Shown: positions 8,722-18,451, counted from the first letter of the stretch. The stretch is DNA of 64,000 nt from Fen-999 sp044220545 (GCA_044220545.1 JBGAQX010000024.1:1-64000); one strand, 5' to 3'. Program-made: numbers and translations. Notes: generated by a model not told the origin, from the sequence alone.

Positions 8722-8840
8722 GATTGACTCCTAATTTTCGTGCAGTGCAGCACAACTGTTGTCACTGTAATTGCGATTCATATCAATAACAATCCATCAA
8801 CATGTAACAACATTCATGAATATTGGTCCATAATTAGCCA
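8722..8840. promoter_or_regulatory. AT-rich divergent control region of the LysR gene
   Basis: 119-base AT-rich region between the divergent small gene (8721) and LysR gene (8841). It contains attgg (8822-8826) and ccaat (8838-8842) as an inverted repeat with an 11-base spacer, which overlaps the LysR start codon. Placement suits autoregulation. No experimental or database support was available. Confidence 0.5.
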
Positions 8841-9779
8841 ATGGATCGTGCCGCCGAAATGACCGCCTTCGTTCGCGCCGTGGACACCGGCGGGTTTTCT
8901 GCCGCGGCGCGGGAACTCGCCCTGACGCCCTCGGCGCTGTCGAAACTGGTCACCCGGCTCGAGGACCGGCTCGGTGCCCGCCTGCTCCATCGCACCACGC
9001 GACGCCTGCAATTGACCCCCGAGGGCGAGGCCTTCTACGCCCGCGCCAGGCGCATCCTCGCCGCCATGGACGAGGCGGAAGCCGAGGTCGCGCAGGCCGG
9101 CGCCAGCCCGCGCGGCCTGCTGCGCCTGCACTGCGGCTCGGCCTTCGGCCTGCACCAACTGGCGGCGGCGATTCCCGGCTTCCTGGCGCGGTATCCGGGC
9201 GTCGAACTGGACATCACGATCAACGATCAGCCGCCGGAACAGTTGGAGGAAAGCTTCGATCTGGCCATCCGCATCGGCCCGCTCGACGAGTCGTCGATCG
9301 TCGCCCGGCGCATCTGCAACCTCGAGCGGGTCATCTGCGCCGCGCCCGCCTACCTCGAGAGGGCCGGCACCCCGCGTACGCCCGACGACCTGCAGGCGCA
9401 CAACTGCCTGTGGATCACCAGCCTGCCCGCCTTGCGGCGCTGGCCGTTCGACACCAACGACGGCATCCGGGTCGTGCACATCAGCGGCAACGTCGTCGCC
9501 AACAACGCCGAAACGGTGCTCCAGCTCGCCGTGGCCGGCGTCGGCATCACCCGGCTGACCGACCTGATCGTCGGCGAGGCGCTACAGCGCGGTGAGCTGG
9601 TGCCCATCCTCACCGACTGGCACCACGTCGAGCCGGTGCCACTCTACGCCACCTACCCCGGTGGCCGGCACCTGGCGCCGAAGGTGCGCGCCATGGTCGA
9701 TTTTCTGGTCGAACAGTTCGGCAACGCGCCATGGCGCGCGCCGATCGAGAAGCGCTCACGGGCACAAGCATTGAAGTAA
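8841..9779 (+). CDS. LysR-family transcriptional regulator
   Basis: 312-aa regulator with a typical N-terminal winged helix (MDRAAEMTAFVRAVDTGGFS through the HTH near TPSALSKLVTRLEDRLG, residues 1-62) and a C-terminal substrate-binding domain (about 90-295) with DLAIRIGPLDESSIVARRI. It belongs to the subgroup of the common proteobacterial regulators that often control nearby oxidoreductases. It is followed 25 bases later by a metallo-beta-lactamase-fold gene and then an alcohol dehydrogenase, which may be its targets. The inducer is unknown. Confidence 0.92.
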   Translation: MDRAAEMTAFVRAVDTGGFSAAARELALTPSALSKLVTRLEDRLGARLLHRTTRRLQLTPEGEAFYARARRILAAMDEAEAEVAQAGASPRGLLRLHCGSAFGLHQLAAAIPGFLARYPGVELDITINDQPPEQLEESFDLAIRIGPLDESSIVARRICNLERVICAAPAYLERAGTPRTPDDLQAHNCLWITSLPALRRWPFDTNDGIRVVHISGNVVANNAETVLQLAVAGVGITRLTDLIVGEALQRGELVPILTDWHHVEPVPLYATYPGGRHLAPKVRAMVDFLVEQFGNAPWRAPIEKRSRAQALK

Positions 9780-9804
9780 AGTCGCGAGAGGAGGCTGCCA
9801 AGCA

Positions 9805-10737
9805 ATGCCGAAACTTTCGATTGCCGCATTTATCGTTGCCCTGACTCTGCTGGCCAGCAACGGCGCGCGCGCCGACTACGTGCCCAAGGCCGAGCGGGTG
9901 ATTGACAACGTGTTCGCCATCGTCGGCCCGCTCGGCCAGCGCAGCACCGACAACGACGGCTTGAACGCCACCTTCGGTTTCATCGTCACTCCCGCCGGGG
10001 TCATCCTCATCGACTCCGGCGCCAGTCGGCGCGGAGCGGAGAAACTCGCCCAGGCCATCGGCGCGGTCACCGACCAACCGGTGCGCTGGGTCATCAACAC
10101 CGGTGGCCAGGACCATCGCTGGCTGGGCAACGATTTCTTCGCCAGCCAGGGCGCGGAGATCATCGCCATGAGCCGTACCGCCACCGGCCAAGGCCAAAAT
10201 GGCGGCCAGCAGCTACAGGGTCTGGAACGCTTCCTCGGCAAGGGCCTGGCGGGAACGCGCGCCCAGTCGGCAACCACCCGATTGACCGGTGGCGAGGCGA
10301 CGGTAGAACGCGGCGGCGAGACCCTGACCCTGCGTTACACCGATGCACATTTCCCCGGTGACGCCATGATCTTCCTGGCCAGGCGCGGCGTCGCATTCAC
10401 CGGCGACCTGGTCTACGTCGATCGGCTGCTCGGGGTGCTGCCCGTGTCCAGCGTGCGCCAGGGACAACAGGCTTTCCAGGCCTTGGCGGCGCTCAAGCCC
10501 GCCCACATCGTGCCCGGCCACGGGCGCGTCTGCGATCTGGCCAAGGCGAAGCGCGATACCGGCGACTACTACGATTTCCTGGTCAACACCATCGGCGCCG
10601 CCGCCAGGGAGATGGAACCCATCGACGCGGTGCTCGACCGCCATGCTGACGCGCCCGCCTTTCGGCACCTCGACAATTTCAAGGATCTGCACCGGGCCAA
10701 CATGAACCGGGCCTTCACCGAATTCGAAGCCCAGTAG
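9805..10737 (+). CDS. Exported metallo-beta-lactamase-fold protein with degenerate metal motif
   Basis: 310-aa protein with a signal peptide (1-23, ARA-DY). The fold is recognisable from FIVTPAGVILIDSG (60-72), TDAHFPGD (179-186), FTGDLVYVDR (199-207) and IVPGHGRVCD (235-244). The usual HxHxDH metal motif reads TGGQDH (99-104): the two leading histidines are replaced, while D103, H104, H182, D201 and H239 remain. This could leave one metal site or none. Similar periplasmic MBL proteins occur near quinoprotein or sulfur-oxidation genes. ATG 9805 follows ribosome site gagaggagg. The substrate is unknown. Confidence 0.82.
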   Translation: MPKLSIAAFIVALTLLASNGARADYVPKAERVIDNVFAIVGPLGQRSTDNDGLNATFGFIVTPAGVILIDSGASRRGAEKLAQAIGAVTDQPVRWVINTGGQDHRWLGNDFFASQGAEIIAMSRTATGQGQNGGQQLQGLERFLGKGLAGTRAQSATTRLTGGEATVERGGETLTLRYTDAHFPGDAMIFLARRGVAFTGDLVYVDRLLGVLPVSSVRQGQQAFQALAALKPAHIVPGHGRVCDLAKAKRDTGDYYDFLVNTIGAAAREMEPIDAVLDRHADAPAFRHLDNFKDLHRANMNRAFTEFEAQ

Positions 10738-10803
10738 CGCCCCTGGCGCCTTCGCCATCAGCGGCGATAAACTTCTCCGACCAGCCCCGCGCAACCACCG
10801 TCC

Positions 10804-11949
10804 ATGAATTCCTCTTTCGCCATCGCCCGCCTGCCGCGCATCGAATTCGGCGCCGGCGCGATCCGCAAGCTGCCGGCCATCGCCGCCAGCTACGGCACGC
10901 GCGTGCTGCTGGTGACCGGCGCGCGCTCCTTCGCGGCGTCCAAGGCCGGCGCATGGCTGCTGGAGGAACTGAAGTCGAAGGGTATTGCCTGGCGGCAGGT
11001 GCGCATCGAAGGCGAACCTTCACCGGGTTTGATCGACGCGACTGTGGCGCAGCAGCGCGGCAGCCCCGTCGATGTCGTGGTCGGCATCGGCGGTGGCGCG
11101 GCACTCGACGCCGCGAAAGCCATCGCCGGCTTGCTGCGGCCCGGCAATTCCGTCCTGGACCACCTCGAGGGGGTCGGCCCCGAGCTGCCCTATGTTGGCC
11201 CGGCCACCCCCTTCATCGCCGTGCCGACCACCGCCGGCACCGGCTCGGAGGCGACCAGGAACGCGGTGCTGTCGGTCGCCGGCCAGTACAAGAAATCATT
11301 TCGCGACGACCGGCTGGTGGCCGAATGGGCCATCGTCGATCCCGACCTGCTCGAGACCTGCCCGCCGGAACTGATCGCTGCGGATGGCATGGACGCCTTC
11401 ACCCAGTTGCTGGAATCCTTCGTCTCGACGCGCGCCAACCCGATCACCGACGCCCTGGCGCGCTCCGGACTGGCCGCCGCCAGCGAAGCCCTGCTGCCCC
11501 TGTACGGCCAGCAGAGCGCGGCGTTGCGCGCGAAGATGGCCTATGCGTCGCTGCTCTCCGGCATCTGCCTGGCGCAGACCGGCCTCGGCTCGGTGCATGG
11601 CCTGGCGGCGCCGCTCGGCGCCTTCTTCCCGATCCCGCATGGCGTCGCCTGTGGCACGCTGCTGGCGACGGCAACCCGTGTCAACATCGCCGCCTTGCGG
11701 CAACGCGAGCCCGACAGCCCGGCATTGATCAAGTACGAGGAAGTACGCCGCTTGCTCGGCGCCGCCGACCTGCCCGCCATGCTGGCCGGCTGGCGGGAAC
11801 GGCTGGCGCTACCCCGCCTCGCCGCCTACGGCGTGACCGCCGCCGACATTCCGCGCATCGTCGCCGACAGCCGCGGCAGCAGCATGAAGACCAACCCGGT
11901 CGTGCTCACCGACGACGAAATCGCCAGCATCGTCGGCGAGCGGCTCTGA
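10804..11949 (+). CDS. Iron-containing (group III) alcohol dehydrogenase
   Basis: 381-aa NAD(P)-dependent dehydrogenase. Key features: nucleotide-binding GIGGGAALDAAKAIA near residue 97; TTAGTGSEATRNAV near 142; the metal-binding region GMDAFTQLLESF near 197; and the histidine-rich segment HGLAAPLGAFFPIPHGVACG near 265. These are hallmarks of Fe-ADH. It starts at ATG 10804, 66 bases after the MBL gene, and ends two bases before the sensor kinase start. The alcohol or aldehyde substrate is unknown. Confidence 0.92.
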   Translation: MNSSFAIARLPRIEFGAGAIRKLPAIAASYGTRVLLVTGARSFAASKAGAWLLEELKSKGIAWRQVRIEGEPSPGLIDATVAQQRGSPVDVVVGIGGGAALDAAKAIAGLLRPGNSVLDHLEGVGPELPYVGPATPFIAVPTTAGTGSEATRNAVLSVAGQYKKSFRDDRLVAEWAIVDPDLLETCPPELIAADGMDAFTQLLESFVSTRANPITDALARSGLAAASEALLPLYGQQSAALRAKMAYASLLSGICLAQTGLGSVHGLAAPLGAFFPIPHGVACGTLLATATRVNIAALRQREPDSPALIKYEEVRRLLGAADLPAMLAGWRERLALPRLAAYGVTAADIPRIVADSRGSSMKTNPVVLTDDEIASIVGERL

Positions 11950-11951
11950 CC

Positions 11952-14604
11952 ATGACCCGCCCCGGCCCAACGCCCCCCGACCGGATCGATCGGCCATCCG
12001 GCCCGGCCACCCCATCGGCATCCACCGCCGGCTTGCAGCGCTGGCTGATCGTCGGCGTCATTCTGGTCAATATCGTGATGATCGCCATCGCCGTGCAGAG
12101 CCTGGCGTTCAGCCGCGCGAAGACCGTCGAGCAGGTACGCGACAACACCACCAATCTGGCCAACCTGCTGGAACACAACCTCGCCGATACGGCCAGTGGC
12201 ATCGATCTGGCCCTGCTCGGCATCGCCGACGCGCTCGAACACATGGCCAAGCACGGGGAATTCGAGGACGCGGTGATCGAGAAGCTGCTCGTCACGCATG
12301 CCGGACGCCACCCGGAGGTCGATGCCTTCCGGGTCAGCAATTCGCGTGGCGACATTCTCTGGGGCAAGGGCGTCGACCGGTCGCTGACGCCCAGCTACGC
12401 CGATCGCGACTTCTTCGCCGAGCACCGGGCCCATCCCGGCCAGCGGTTGATCGTGACCGAGCCGATCACGGGACGGGTATCGAAAGTGCCCCTGATCGGT
12501 TTTACCCGCTCCTATCGCCAACCCGACGGCTCCTTCGCCGGCGTGATCGCCGTCGGTGTGCCGGTCAGCCATATCGACGCCATGCTGGCCAGCCTCCACC
12601 TGGGGCCGCACGGTTCGGCCGTCGTTCGGCATGCCAACCGGGCATTGGTCACCCGTTTCCCGCCGGTCAACGGCCCGGGCGGACAAATCGGCGACAAGAC
12701 GGTCTCGGCGGAGTTTGCGGCCTTTCTCGATTCGGGGCGGAACAGTGGCATGTTCCATACGCCCAAGGCTCCCGACGGCTACGAGCGCACCTACGCCACC
12801 ATACGCATCCGCCACATGCCATTCTTCCTCAACATCGGCATGGCGCCGCGGGACTATCTCGACGCCTGGCACCAGGAAGTCGCCAAGACATCGATGCTGC
12901 TGGGGGTCTTCTTTGTCGTCAGCGTGATTGCCGCCTGGCTGATCGGGCGCTTCTGGCGCCAGCGCCTTGCCGACGCCGCCGCCTTGCAGGTCAGCGAAAG
13001 CCGCTTCCGCACCGTGTCATCCCTCACCAGCGACCTGATCTACTCCTGTAGCCGTTCCGACGATGGCGTGTTCCGGGTCGACTGGCTGGGGGGACGCGCC
13101 GAGCAGGTATTCGGCCGCACCAACCAGGAGATCATGGACTTGGGCTGCTGGCGGCCCTTCGTCGTCGAGGACGATCTTCCGCTCTTCGCCGCCGGCATCA
13201 CCGGGCTACAGCCTGGCCAGTCGAGCGATTTCGAACTGCGCATCACGCATCGCGACGGCACGCCGCACCATCTCCGCAGCGTCGCGCGGGTCGAGGACGA
13301 TCCCGCCGGCACGAAGCGCCATCGGCTCTATGGCGCGGTCCAGGACATCACCGCGCGCAAGCTCGCCGAAGCCGAGCTGACACGGCACCGCGAACATCTC
13401 GAGGATCTCGTTTCGGAGCGGACGGCGCAACTGACCCTGGCCAAGGAAGCCGCCGAGACCGCCAACGTGGCCAAGAGTGCCTTCCTCGCCAACATGTCGC
13501 ACGAAATCCGCACCCCGCTCAACGCCATCAACGGCATGGCCCACCTGATCCGGAAGTCCGGCCTGTCCGCCGAACAGGCGGGGCGGCTCGACAAGCTGGA
13601 AGCGGCCGGCAATCATTTGCTCCAGATCATCAACGCCATCCTCGACCTGTCGAAGATCGAAGCGGGCAAGTTCGCGCTGGAAGAGCATCCGCTCAGGGTC
13701 GAAAGCATCCTCGCCAATGTCGTTTCCATGTTGCACCAGCGGGCCCCGGGCCAAGCATCTGCAAGTGGTCAGCGAAGTCCCTGCCCTGCCACGCGCCTTG
13801 CTGGGCGACGCCACTCGACTGCAACAGGCCTTGCTCAACTACGCCGCCAACGCCATCAAATTCACCGAGGCGGGCGGCATAAGGCTGCGGGTCGAGCTGG
13901 TGTCCGAAGACGACTCGAGCGCCCTGCTGCGCTTCGAAGTCGAAGACACCGGCATCGGTATCGCGCCGGCCGCCATGACCCGGCTGTTTGCCGCCTTCGA
14001 GCAGGCCGACAACACCATGACGCGCAAGTACGGCGGCACCGGCCTCGGCCTGGCCATTACCCGCAAGATCGCCCAACTCATGGGCGGCGAGGCGGGCGCC
14101 ACCAGCACCCCGGGCGCGGGCAGCACCTTCTGGTTCACCGCCCGGCTGCGCAAGGACCCGCTCGCCGCGGTCGCCGAGGAAGCGGCGCAGAACGACGACG
14201 CCGAGAAGATATTGAAGCGCGACTTCCCCGACCGGCGCGTCCTGCTGGCCGAGGATGAACCGATCAACCGCGAGATTGCCCTGCTGATACTCGCCGACGC
14301 GGGCCTGGCCGTCGACGTCGCCGACGATGGCGCCAAGGCCGTCGAGCTGGCGGCGAGGAATGCCTACGACCTGATCCTGATGGACATGCAGATGCCCCAC
14401 ATGGACGGACTGGAAGCAACCCGGCGGATCCGCGAGCAGCCCGGCGGCGCCCGAGTCCCCATCCTGGCCATGACCGCCAATGCCTTTGCCGAGGACAAGG
14501 CGAACTGCCTGCAAGCCGGCATGAATGACTTCATCGCCAAGCCGGTCCGCCCCGAGGACTTGTGCGCGACCCTGCTGAAATGGCTCGCGCCGGCGGGCCG
14601 CTGA
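11952..14604 (+). CDS. Hybrid sensor histidine kinase, interrupted by a one-base frameshift
   Basis: Layout: transmembrane helix (31-50), periplasmic Cache-type sensor (about 50-310), second helix (315-336), PAS domain with PAC (345-475), HisKA with phospho-acceptor H517 in NMSHEIRTPLNAINGM, HATPase with DTGIGI and YGGTGLGLAI, then a receiver domain with LLAEDEPINREI and LILMDMQMPHMDG (aspartate about 811). The reading frame breaks at cccc (13744-13747): deleting one C restores QRARAKHLQVV and a continuous 883-aa protein. As given, the first frame stops at 14258, after HisKA, and the kinase core and receiver are in the second frame ending at 14604. Either real loss or a homopolymer sequencing error. 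Confidence 0.85.
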
Positions 14605-14636
14605 CCGTCGACACCATCGGATCGGCCGCGGCGCGG

Positions 14637-15854
14637 CTAGGCGGGAATCGGGAGAAAGACATGCTCGATCCGGCGCAGTGCCTCATCGCCAAGTCCAGCT
14701 TCGTAGCACACATCCCGCCAACATTCCCGGATGACACGCTGCGTGTCCGCGACGATGGCCAGCGCCTCCTCGCGGCCGAGCCCGAACGCGGCGGCATTGC
14801 CGACCAGGTTGCTCACTGTGCCGGCGGCGGAATCTCCGATGAGCAAGGCATGGTGATGAACGCGGTGCGGCGTCGATACCGGCACCAGATCGTAAGCGGG
14901 GGCGAGGGTGAAGTCGCCGCCACCGACATGCGCCAGTCCGTGATTGAGCTCGTGGTCGTCGGAATTCCTGATCGCGCAATTGAAGACCATGCGCCGGAAT
15001 ACTTCCTGGCGCTGCTCGGTCGGGCAGCCATAGCGCGGCAGCCAGCGTGCCAGACGGGCATAGGAACCGGTGACCACCGCGGCATAGCCGTGATCGGCGT
15101 AGAACACGGTGCGCGCACTGAGAAAGCCTGTACGGAGGATTTCGCCCTGGCGAATATCGCGGTCGAAGCGGCGCACCAGGCAGACGGCCACGCCGTCGAT
15201 GTCGAGGATACGGGTCTCGGCCGTGCGAATGCCGCACAGGCGGCCCAACCGCATGGTGGCGTGTTCAAGGCGGGGAATGTCGATGGCCGGGTCGTCGTTC
15301 ACACTGGAAAACTTGGCGATCCAGACCGCTTCGCCGTCGACGATATTGCATTTCGGCCGCGCGCCGCCGGTACCCGGATGTAACGCCTTCAGCAGTTCCA
15401 CATCGACGGGCCGACCGGCTTCGACATCCCGCGTGGCAGCCAGCAACTCGGCGAGGGGGAATTGGCGGCTGGCCAGTTCCTCGGGTGCTTCGTTGGCCGA
15501 GCACGAAAATGCCAGGCAGCCGGCGCGGCCAGGATCGTTGAGCAGCAAATAGCCGGCGGGGTAATCCCGTTTGCCGGTCAACCGGTCGATGACTTTGATG
15601 CCCCAGCGGTCCGGACAGGCATCGAGCACCGCGCCGGGGAAGCCACTCAAGACAGTGAATTCGGCCGCCGCCTCCCTGAGCGGCAGACGCACGGGGTCGA
15701 TCGGGACAGCCTCGCGCCGAGCCAGATAGCTCCGCCCATAGACAAAGCGCCCGATGGCACCGGCAGGGGTGCGGGAAAGCTCCAGTTTGCCGGCCACGAC
15801 CGGTGCTATCTGGCCGGGGAGATAGATCCAGACGAACAGGCGCTCAGAAGTCAT
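14637..15854 (-). CDS. hipA: HipA-like serine/threonine kinase toxin (module 1)
   Basis: 405-aa HipA family kinase. It has the phosphate-loop-like GGARPKCNIV, the catalytic NSDDHELNHG segment and the metal-binding LAPAYDLVP segment, equivalent to the HipA kinase motifs. HipA kinases phosphorylate tRNA synthetases or other targets to cause growth arrest; the target here is unknown. ATG 15854 overlaps the antitoxin stop by 11 bases (ATGACTTCTGA); an in-frame extension to 15896 was rejected because it would overlap the antitoxin further. It is convergent with the sensor kinase (33 bases apart). Confidence 0.88.
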   Translation of the reverse strand: MTSERLFVWIYLPGQIAPVVAGKLELSRTPAGAIGRFVYGRSYLARREAVPIDPVRLPLREAAAEFTVLSGFPGAVLDACPDRWGIKVIDRLTGKRDYPAGYLLLNDPGRAGCLAFSCSANEAPEELASRQFPLAELLAATRDVEAGRPVDVELLKALHPGTGGARPKCNIVDGEAVWIAKFSSVNDDPAIDIPRLEHATMRLGRLCGIRTAETRILDIDGVAVCLVRRFDRDIRQGEILRTGFLSARTVFYADHGYAAVVTGSYARLARWLPRYGCPTEQRQEVFRRMVFNCAIRNSDDHELNHGLAHVGGGDFTLAPAYDLVPVSTPHRVHHHALLIGDSAAGTVSNLVGNAAAFGLGREEALAIVADTQRVIRECWRDVCYEAGLGDEALRRIEHVFLPIPA

Positions 15855-16179
15855 TGTCGGGCTTTCTCGGCACGAAAACCCGCTTCTTGTCCGCATCGAG
15901 TGACAGGGAAAGGCCGTCCCGGTCCAACCCCGGATCGGCGATCAGCTCGATCTCGCCCGCCAGCCCGAGTATCCACAGGACGTTGAGAACACCACCGATG
16001 GAGCAGCTCACCTCGCCCCGCTCGATGGCCTGAATGGATGAACGCGAAAGCCCGCTGCGGCGGGCCAAGTCTTCCTGCCGCAGCTTGCGGCGCACCCTGG
16101 CGGCGCGAATGCGGCCACCAAGACGCTGTGCGATTCCGGTAACTTCTTCTGGCGGGAGGCCACTAACTGTGCGTTCCAT
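15844..16179 (-). CDS. hipB: HipB-like antitoxin, XRE helix-turn-helix
   Basis: 111-aa regulator with an XRE helix-turn-helix: RIRAARVRRKLRQEDLARRS, then GLSRSSIQAIERGE. The C-terminal tail ADKKRVFVPRKPDNDF is basic and flexible, as in HipB-type proteins. I chose ATG 16179; GTG 16188 is an alternative start three codons upstream. Its stop lies inside the hipA start, the classic antitoxin-toxin order. It is expected to repress its own promoter through the repeats at 16170-16218. Confidence 0.85.
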   Translation of the reverse strand: MERTVSGLPPEEVTGIAQRLGGRIRAARVRRKLRQEDLARRSGLSRSSIQAIERGEVSCSIGGVLNVLWILGLAGEIELIADPGLDRDGLSLSLDADKKRVFVPRKPDNDF

Positions 16180-16220
16180 AACCAGCACAATAAATATTTA
16201 TGCTTTCCATAGCAAGCATA
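16170..16220. promoter_or_regulatory. Repeated operator of hipBA module 1
   Basis: Two 18-base direct copies, tgcgttccataaccagca (16170-16187) and tgctttccatagcaagca (16201-16218), match at 15 of 18 positions and are 31 bases apart, three helical turns. The second lies inside an inverted repeat, tatgctt (16199-16205) and aagcata (16214-16220). The first covers the antitoxin start codon. This is a likely HipB autoregulation site. Confidence 0.65.
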
Positions 16221-16284
16221 GACTTCCCGACAGCCACAATGATGAGCCAGCTAGGCTACCCGGTCTGGCCGGGGTCGGTGCGCT

Positions 16285-16713
16285 TCAGCCGAAGGGATTG
16301 TCCAAGGGCTTGCGGCAGCACAGCGGCCCCTCGACCGGGTCCAGCGCGCCTTGCGCGATGCAGGAAACTAGTTCGTGGATTTCCTCGGTGGTGAAGGTCG
16401 CGCAGAGGCGGCGCCCGAGTTCGGCGGGAATGCGCAAATCCAGCGACTGCCCATCGGCGAGGGTGGCGGTGACGCCCATCAGCGCGTGCTGGTCCTCGGC
16501 ATCCTCCGCGTCGACGAGATCCTGCTGCTCGTCCATCAGCGCATCGTATTCGGCCTCGATCGTTTCCTGCAGATCATCGTCCAGGTCGTCGCGCACCGCG
16601 ACCACGAAGCCCTCGATCGGGTCTGGCCGGACCGCCCCTGTCAGGCCATGCCCGGCAAGGAGCGCGACGAAGCGATCGCGCAGGTCGGGGTCGAAAAAGA
16701 TGTAGTCGTTCAT
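16285..16713 (-). CDS. Acidic hypothetical protein
   Basis: 142-aa protein, starting MNDYIFFDPDLRDRFVAL. It has an acidic middle (DDLDDDLQETIEAEYDALM and VDAEDAEDQ) and a C-terminal part with two adjacent cysteines (GPLCCRKPL). ATG 16713 is preferred over an upstream GTG at 16833. No signal peptide or membrane segment is visible. I do not recognise a family. It stands alone between hipB and the sterol-desaturase gene, on the same strand as both. Confidence 0.6.
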   Translation of the reverse strand: MNDYIFFDPDLRDRFVALLAGHGLTGAVRPDPIEGFVVAVRDDLDDDLQETIEAEYDALMDEQQDLVDAEDAEDQHALMGVTATLADGQSLDLRIPAELGRRLCATFTTEEIHELVSCIAQGALDPVEGPLCCRKPLDNPFG

Positions 16714-16965
16714 GTGGCTGTCATCGTGGTGAAGGATCACGACCGGGAAGGATGCGCGGTCGCGGTACTGATATTGCCAGAAAACCTGCTCGTGGCGAGG
16801 CCACCCCGAGTCGCCGTTCGTCGTGCCGTCCACCGGCCAACCGTTCGTGTTTCATACCGTCATGCCGCCTGGGCCGACACAAGCATCCGCGAATCCGGCC
16901 CCACCGAAGGTGCTGGGGCCCTGGGCGAGCGCCAATGCCGCGCGAATCGCCGGTGGCGACATGGT
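16714..16965. other. 252-base intergenic stretch
   Basis: Upstream of the hypothetical gene. Apart from an in-frame but poorly supported extension of that gene to a GTG at 16833, no feature is seen. Confidence 0.3.
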
Positions 16966-17829
16966 TCATCGTTCGCCGTCCGTCGAGAAGCCGCGCCGAT
17001 TGATCGCGTAATCCTTGATCTCGCCCCGAAACGGCAGCATCAACATGCCATCCAGACGCGCGACCTCGCGCGGGTCGCGGTGGTCACGGATGCCGATGGT
17101 CATGCCGATCTGGCCGGCGCGCGGCTGGTCGCGATAGGTGCCGAACAGGCGGTCCCACCAGGTCAGGTTGAAGCCGAAGTTGGAATTGGTCTCGTCGTCC
17201 TCGATCGAGTGATGGACCCGATGCATGTCCGGCGTCACCACCACCCAGCGCAGCCAGCGGTCGAGCGTCGCCGGCAGGTGGATGTTGCCGTGGTTGAACA
17301 TGGCGTTGGCGTTGAGCATCACTTCGAAGATCACCACGGCCACCGCCGGCGCCCCCAGCACGACGATGGTGGCGAACTTGATGAGCATCGACAGGATGAT
17401 CTCGATGGGATGAAAGCGCGCCCCCGTGGTCACGTCGTAATCGGGATCGGCGTGATGCACCCGGTGCAGCCGCCACAAGGCCGGCACGGCATGGACCATG
17501 ACGTGCTGCAACCAGATGACGAAATCCATGGCGATCACGGCCAGCGGCACGGCAAGCACCCAGGGCACCACGAAGTGATTGAGCAGGCCCCAGCCACGCT
17601 CCGCGCAGAAGGCGGCCATGCCCGCCCCGGCCAGCGGGAAGAGCAGACGCACCAGCAGGGTGTTGAGCGCCACCAGGCCGAGATTGCTGGCCCAGCGCAT
17701 GGCCTTGGAGACGGTCAGCGCGCGGCGCGGCGACAGAACCTCCCAGGTGCCGATCACGGTGAGCACGCCCAGGAAGAAGCCGAACCGGATGGCGAGTTCG
17801 TTGGCCACTACGAATTGTGCGAAGTTCAT
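16966..17829 (-). CDS. Sterol desaturase / fatty acid hydroxylase family membrane protein
   Basis: 287-aa integral membrane protein with the histidine clusters of the di-iron hydroxylase superfamily: WLQHVMVHAVPALWRLHRVHH (HxxxH and HxxHH), then NHGNIH, and DMHRVHHS near residue 230. These bind a di-iron centre. Members oxidise sterols, fatty acids or other lipids; in bacteria the substrate is mostly unknown. ATG 17829 starts the gene, 70 bases downstream of the TlpA gene on the same strand. Confidence 0.88.
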   Translation of the reverse strand: MNFAQFVVANELAIRFGFFLGVLTVIGTWEVLSPRRALTVSKAMRWASNLGLVALNTLLVRLLFPLAGAGMAAFCAERGWGLLNHFVVPWVLAVPLAVIAMDFVIWLQHVMVHAVPALWRLHRVHHADPDYDVTTGARFHPIEIILSMLIKFATIVVLGAPAVAVVIFEVMLNANAMFNHGNIHLPATLDRWLRWVVVTPDMHRVHHSIEDDETNSNFGFNLTWWDRLFGTYRDQPRAGQIGMTIGIRDHRDPREVARLDGMLMLPFRGEIKDYAINRRGFSTDGER

Positions 17830-17899
17830 GGCGACTTCATCCGGATACCTCGTCTAGGTCGGCAATCGGGTGGCGGGCCAAATGCCACTTGAACGTCGC

Positions 17900-18451
17900 T
17901 CAGGAATCGAGCAGTTGCCGGATCGCGGCGACGATTTCCGGGTCGTCGAACTCCCGGCCGCCCGTGGCGCGGTAGGCCAGCCGGCCTTGCCTATCCACGA
18001 GCAGCGTGGTCGGCAGGCCACGCACCGGCCAGGCTGCCATCGCCTTCGAGTCGCGGTCGAACAGCACGGGAAATTCGGTGTTGCCGGCGAAGGAAAATAC
18101 CGTGTCCGGGTCTTCGCCGACGTTGACCGCCAGCACCTCGAACTCGGCCGGCTTGAACAGCTTGCGCACCCGGCCCAGCGAGGGAAACTCCTTGCGGCAA
18201 GGCGGACACCAGGTGGCCCAGAAGTTCACCAGCACCACGCGCCCCCGGTACTGCGCCAGATCGACCGGCTTGTCGTCGGCGTCGAGGAGGCGCAAAGGCG
18301 GGGCCGATGGCGTACCGGGCAGGGGCGACAGGCCGCGTCCTTGCGCCCGGGTCGACGGCATGGCCGCCAGCAGAGCGAGGCCGCCCGCCACGGCAAGGAA
18401 ACGGCGGCGCTCAATCCTTGGCGCAGACGAGCTGGTCGAGATCGATTTCAT
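17900..18451 (-). CDS. TlpA-like periplasmic thioredoxin
   Basis: 183-aa protein. The N-terminus ERRRFLAVAGG looks like a twin-arginine signal (residues 14-24). The thioredoxin fold has the active site WCPPC with C82 and C85. It resembles TlpA/ResA-type disulfide reductases that keep haem-binding or copper-binding cysteines reduced in the periplasm. ATG 18451 lies inside the 3' end of the upstream gene, overlapping by 41 bases in another frame; a longer in-frame start at 18676 was rejected because it shadows that gene. Confidence 0.85.
   Translation of the reverse strand: MKSISTSSSAPRIERRRFLAVAGGLALLAAMPSTRAQGRGLSPLPGTPSAPPLRLLDADDKPVDLAQYRGRVVLVNFWATWCPPCRKEFPSLGRVRKLFKPAEFEVLAVNVGEDPDTVFSFAGNTEFPVLFDRDSKAMAAWPVRGLPTTLLVDRQGRLAYRATGGREFDDPEIVAAIRQLLDS

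Noticed and set aside
13744..13750. Programmed frameshift in the kinase
   Set aside because: The site lacks a known slippery heptamer with downstream structure; simple indel is more likely.
10953..14258. 1101-residue fused dehydrogenase-kinase frame
   Set aside because: The part before 11952 is out of frame with the alcohol dehydrogenase; the kinase starts at 11952.
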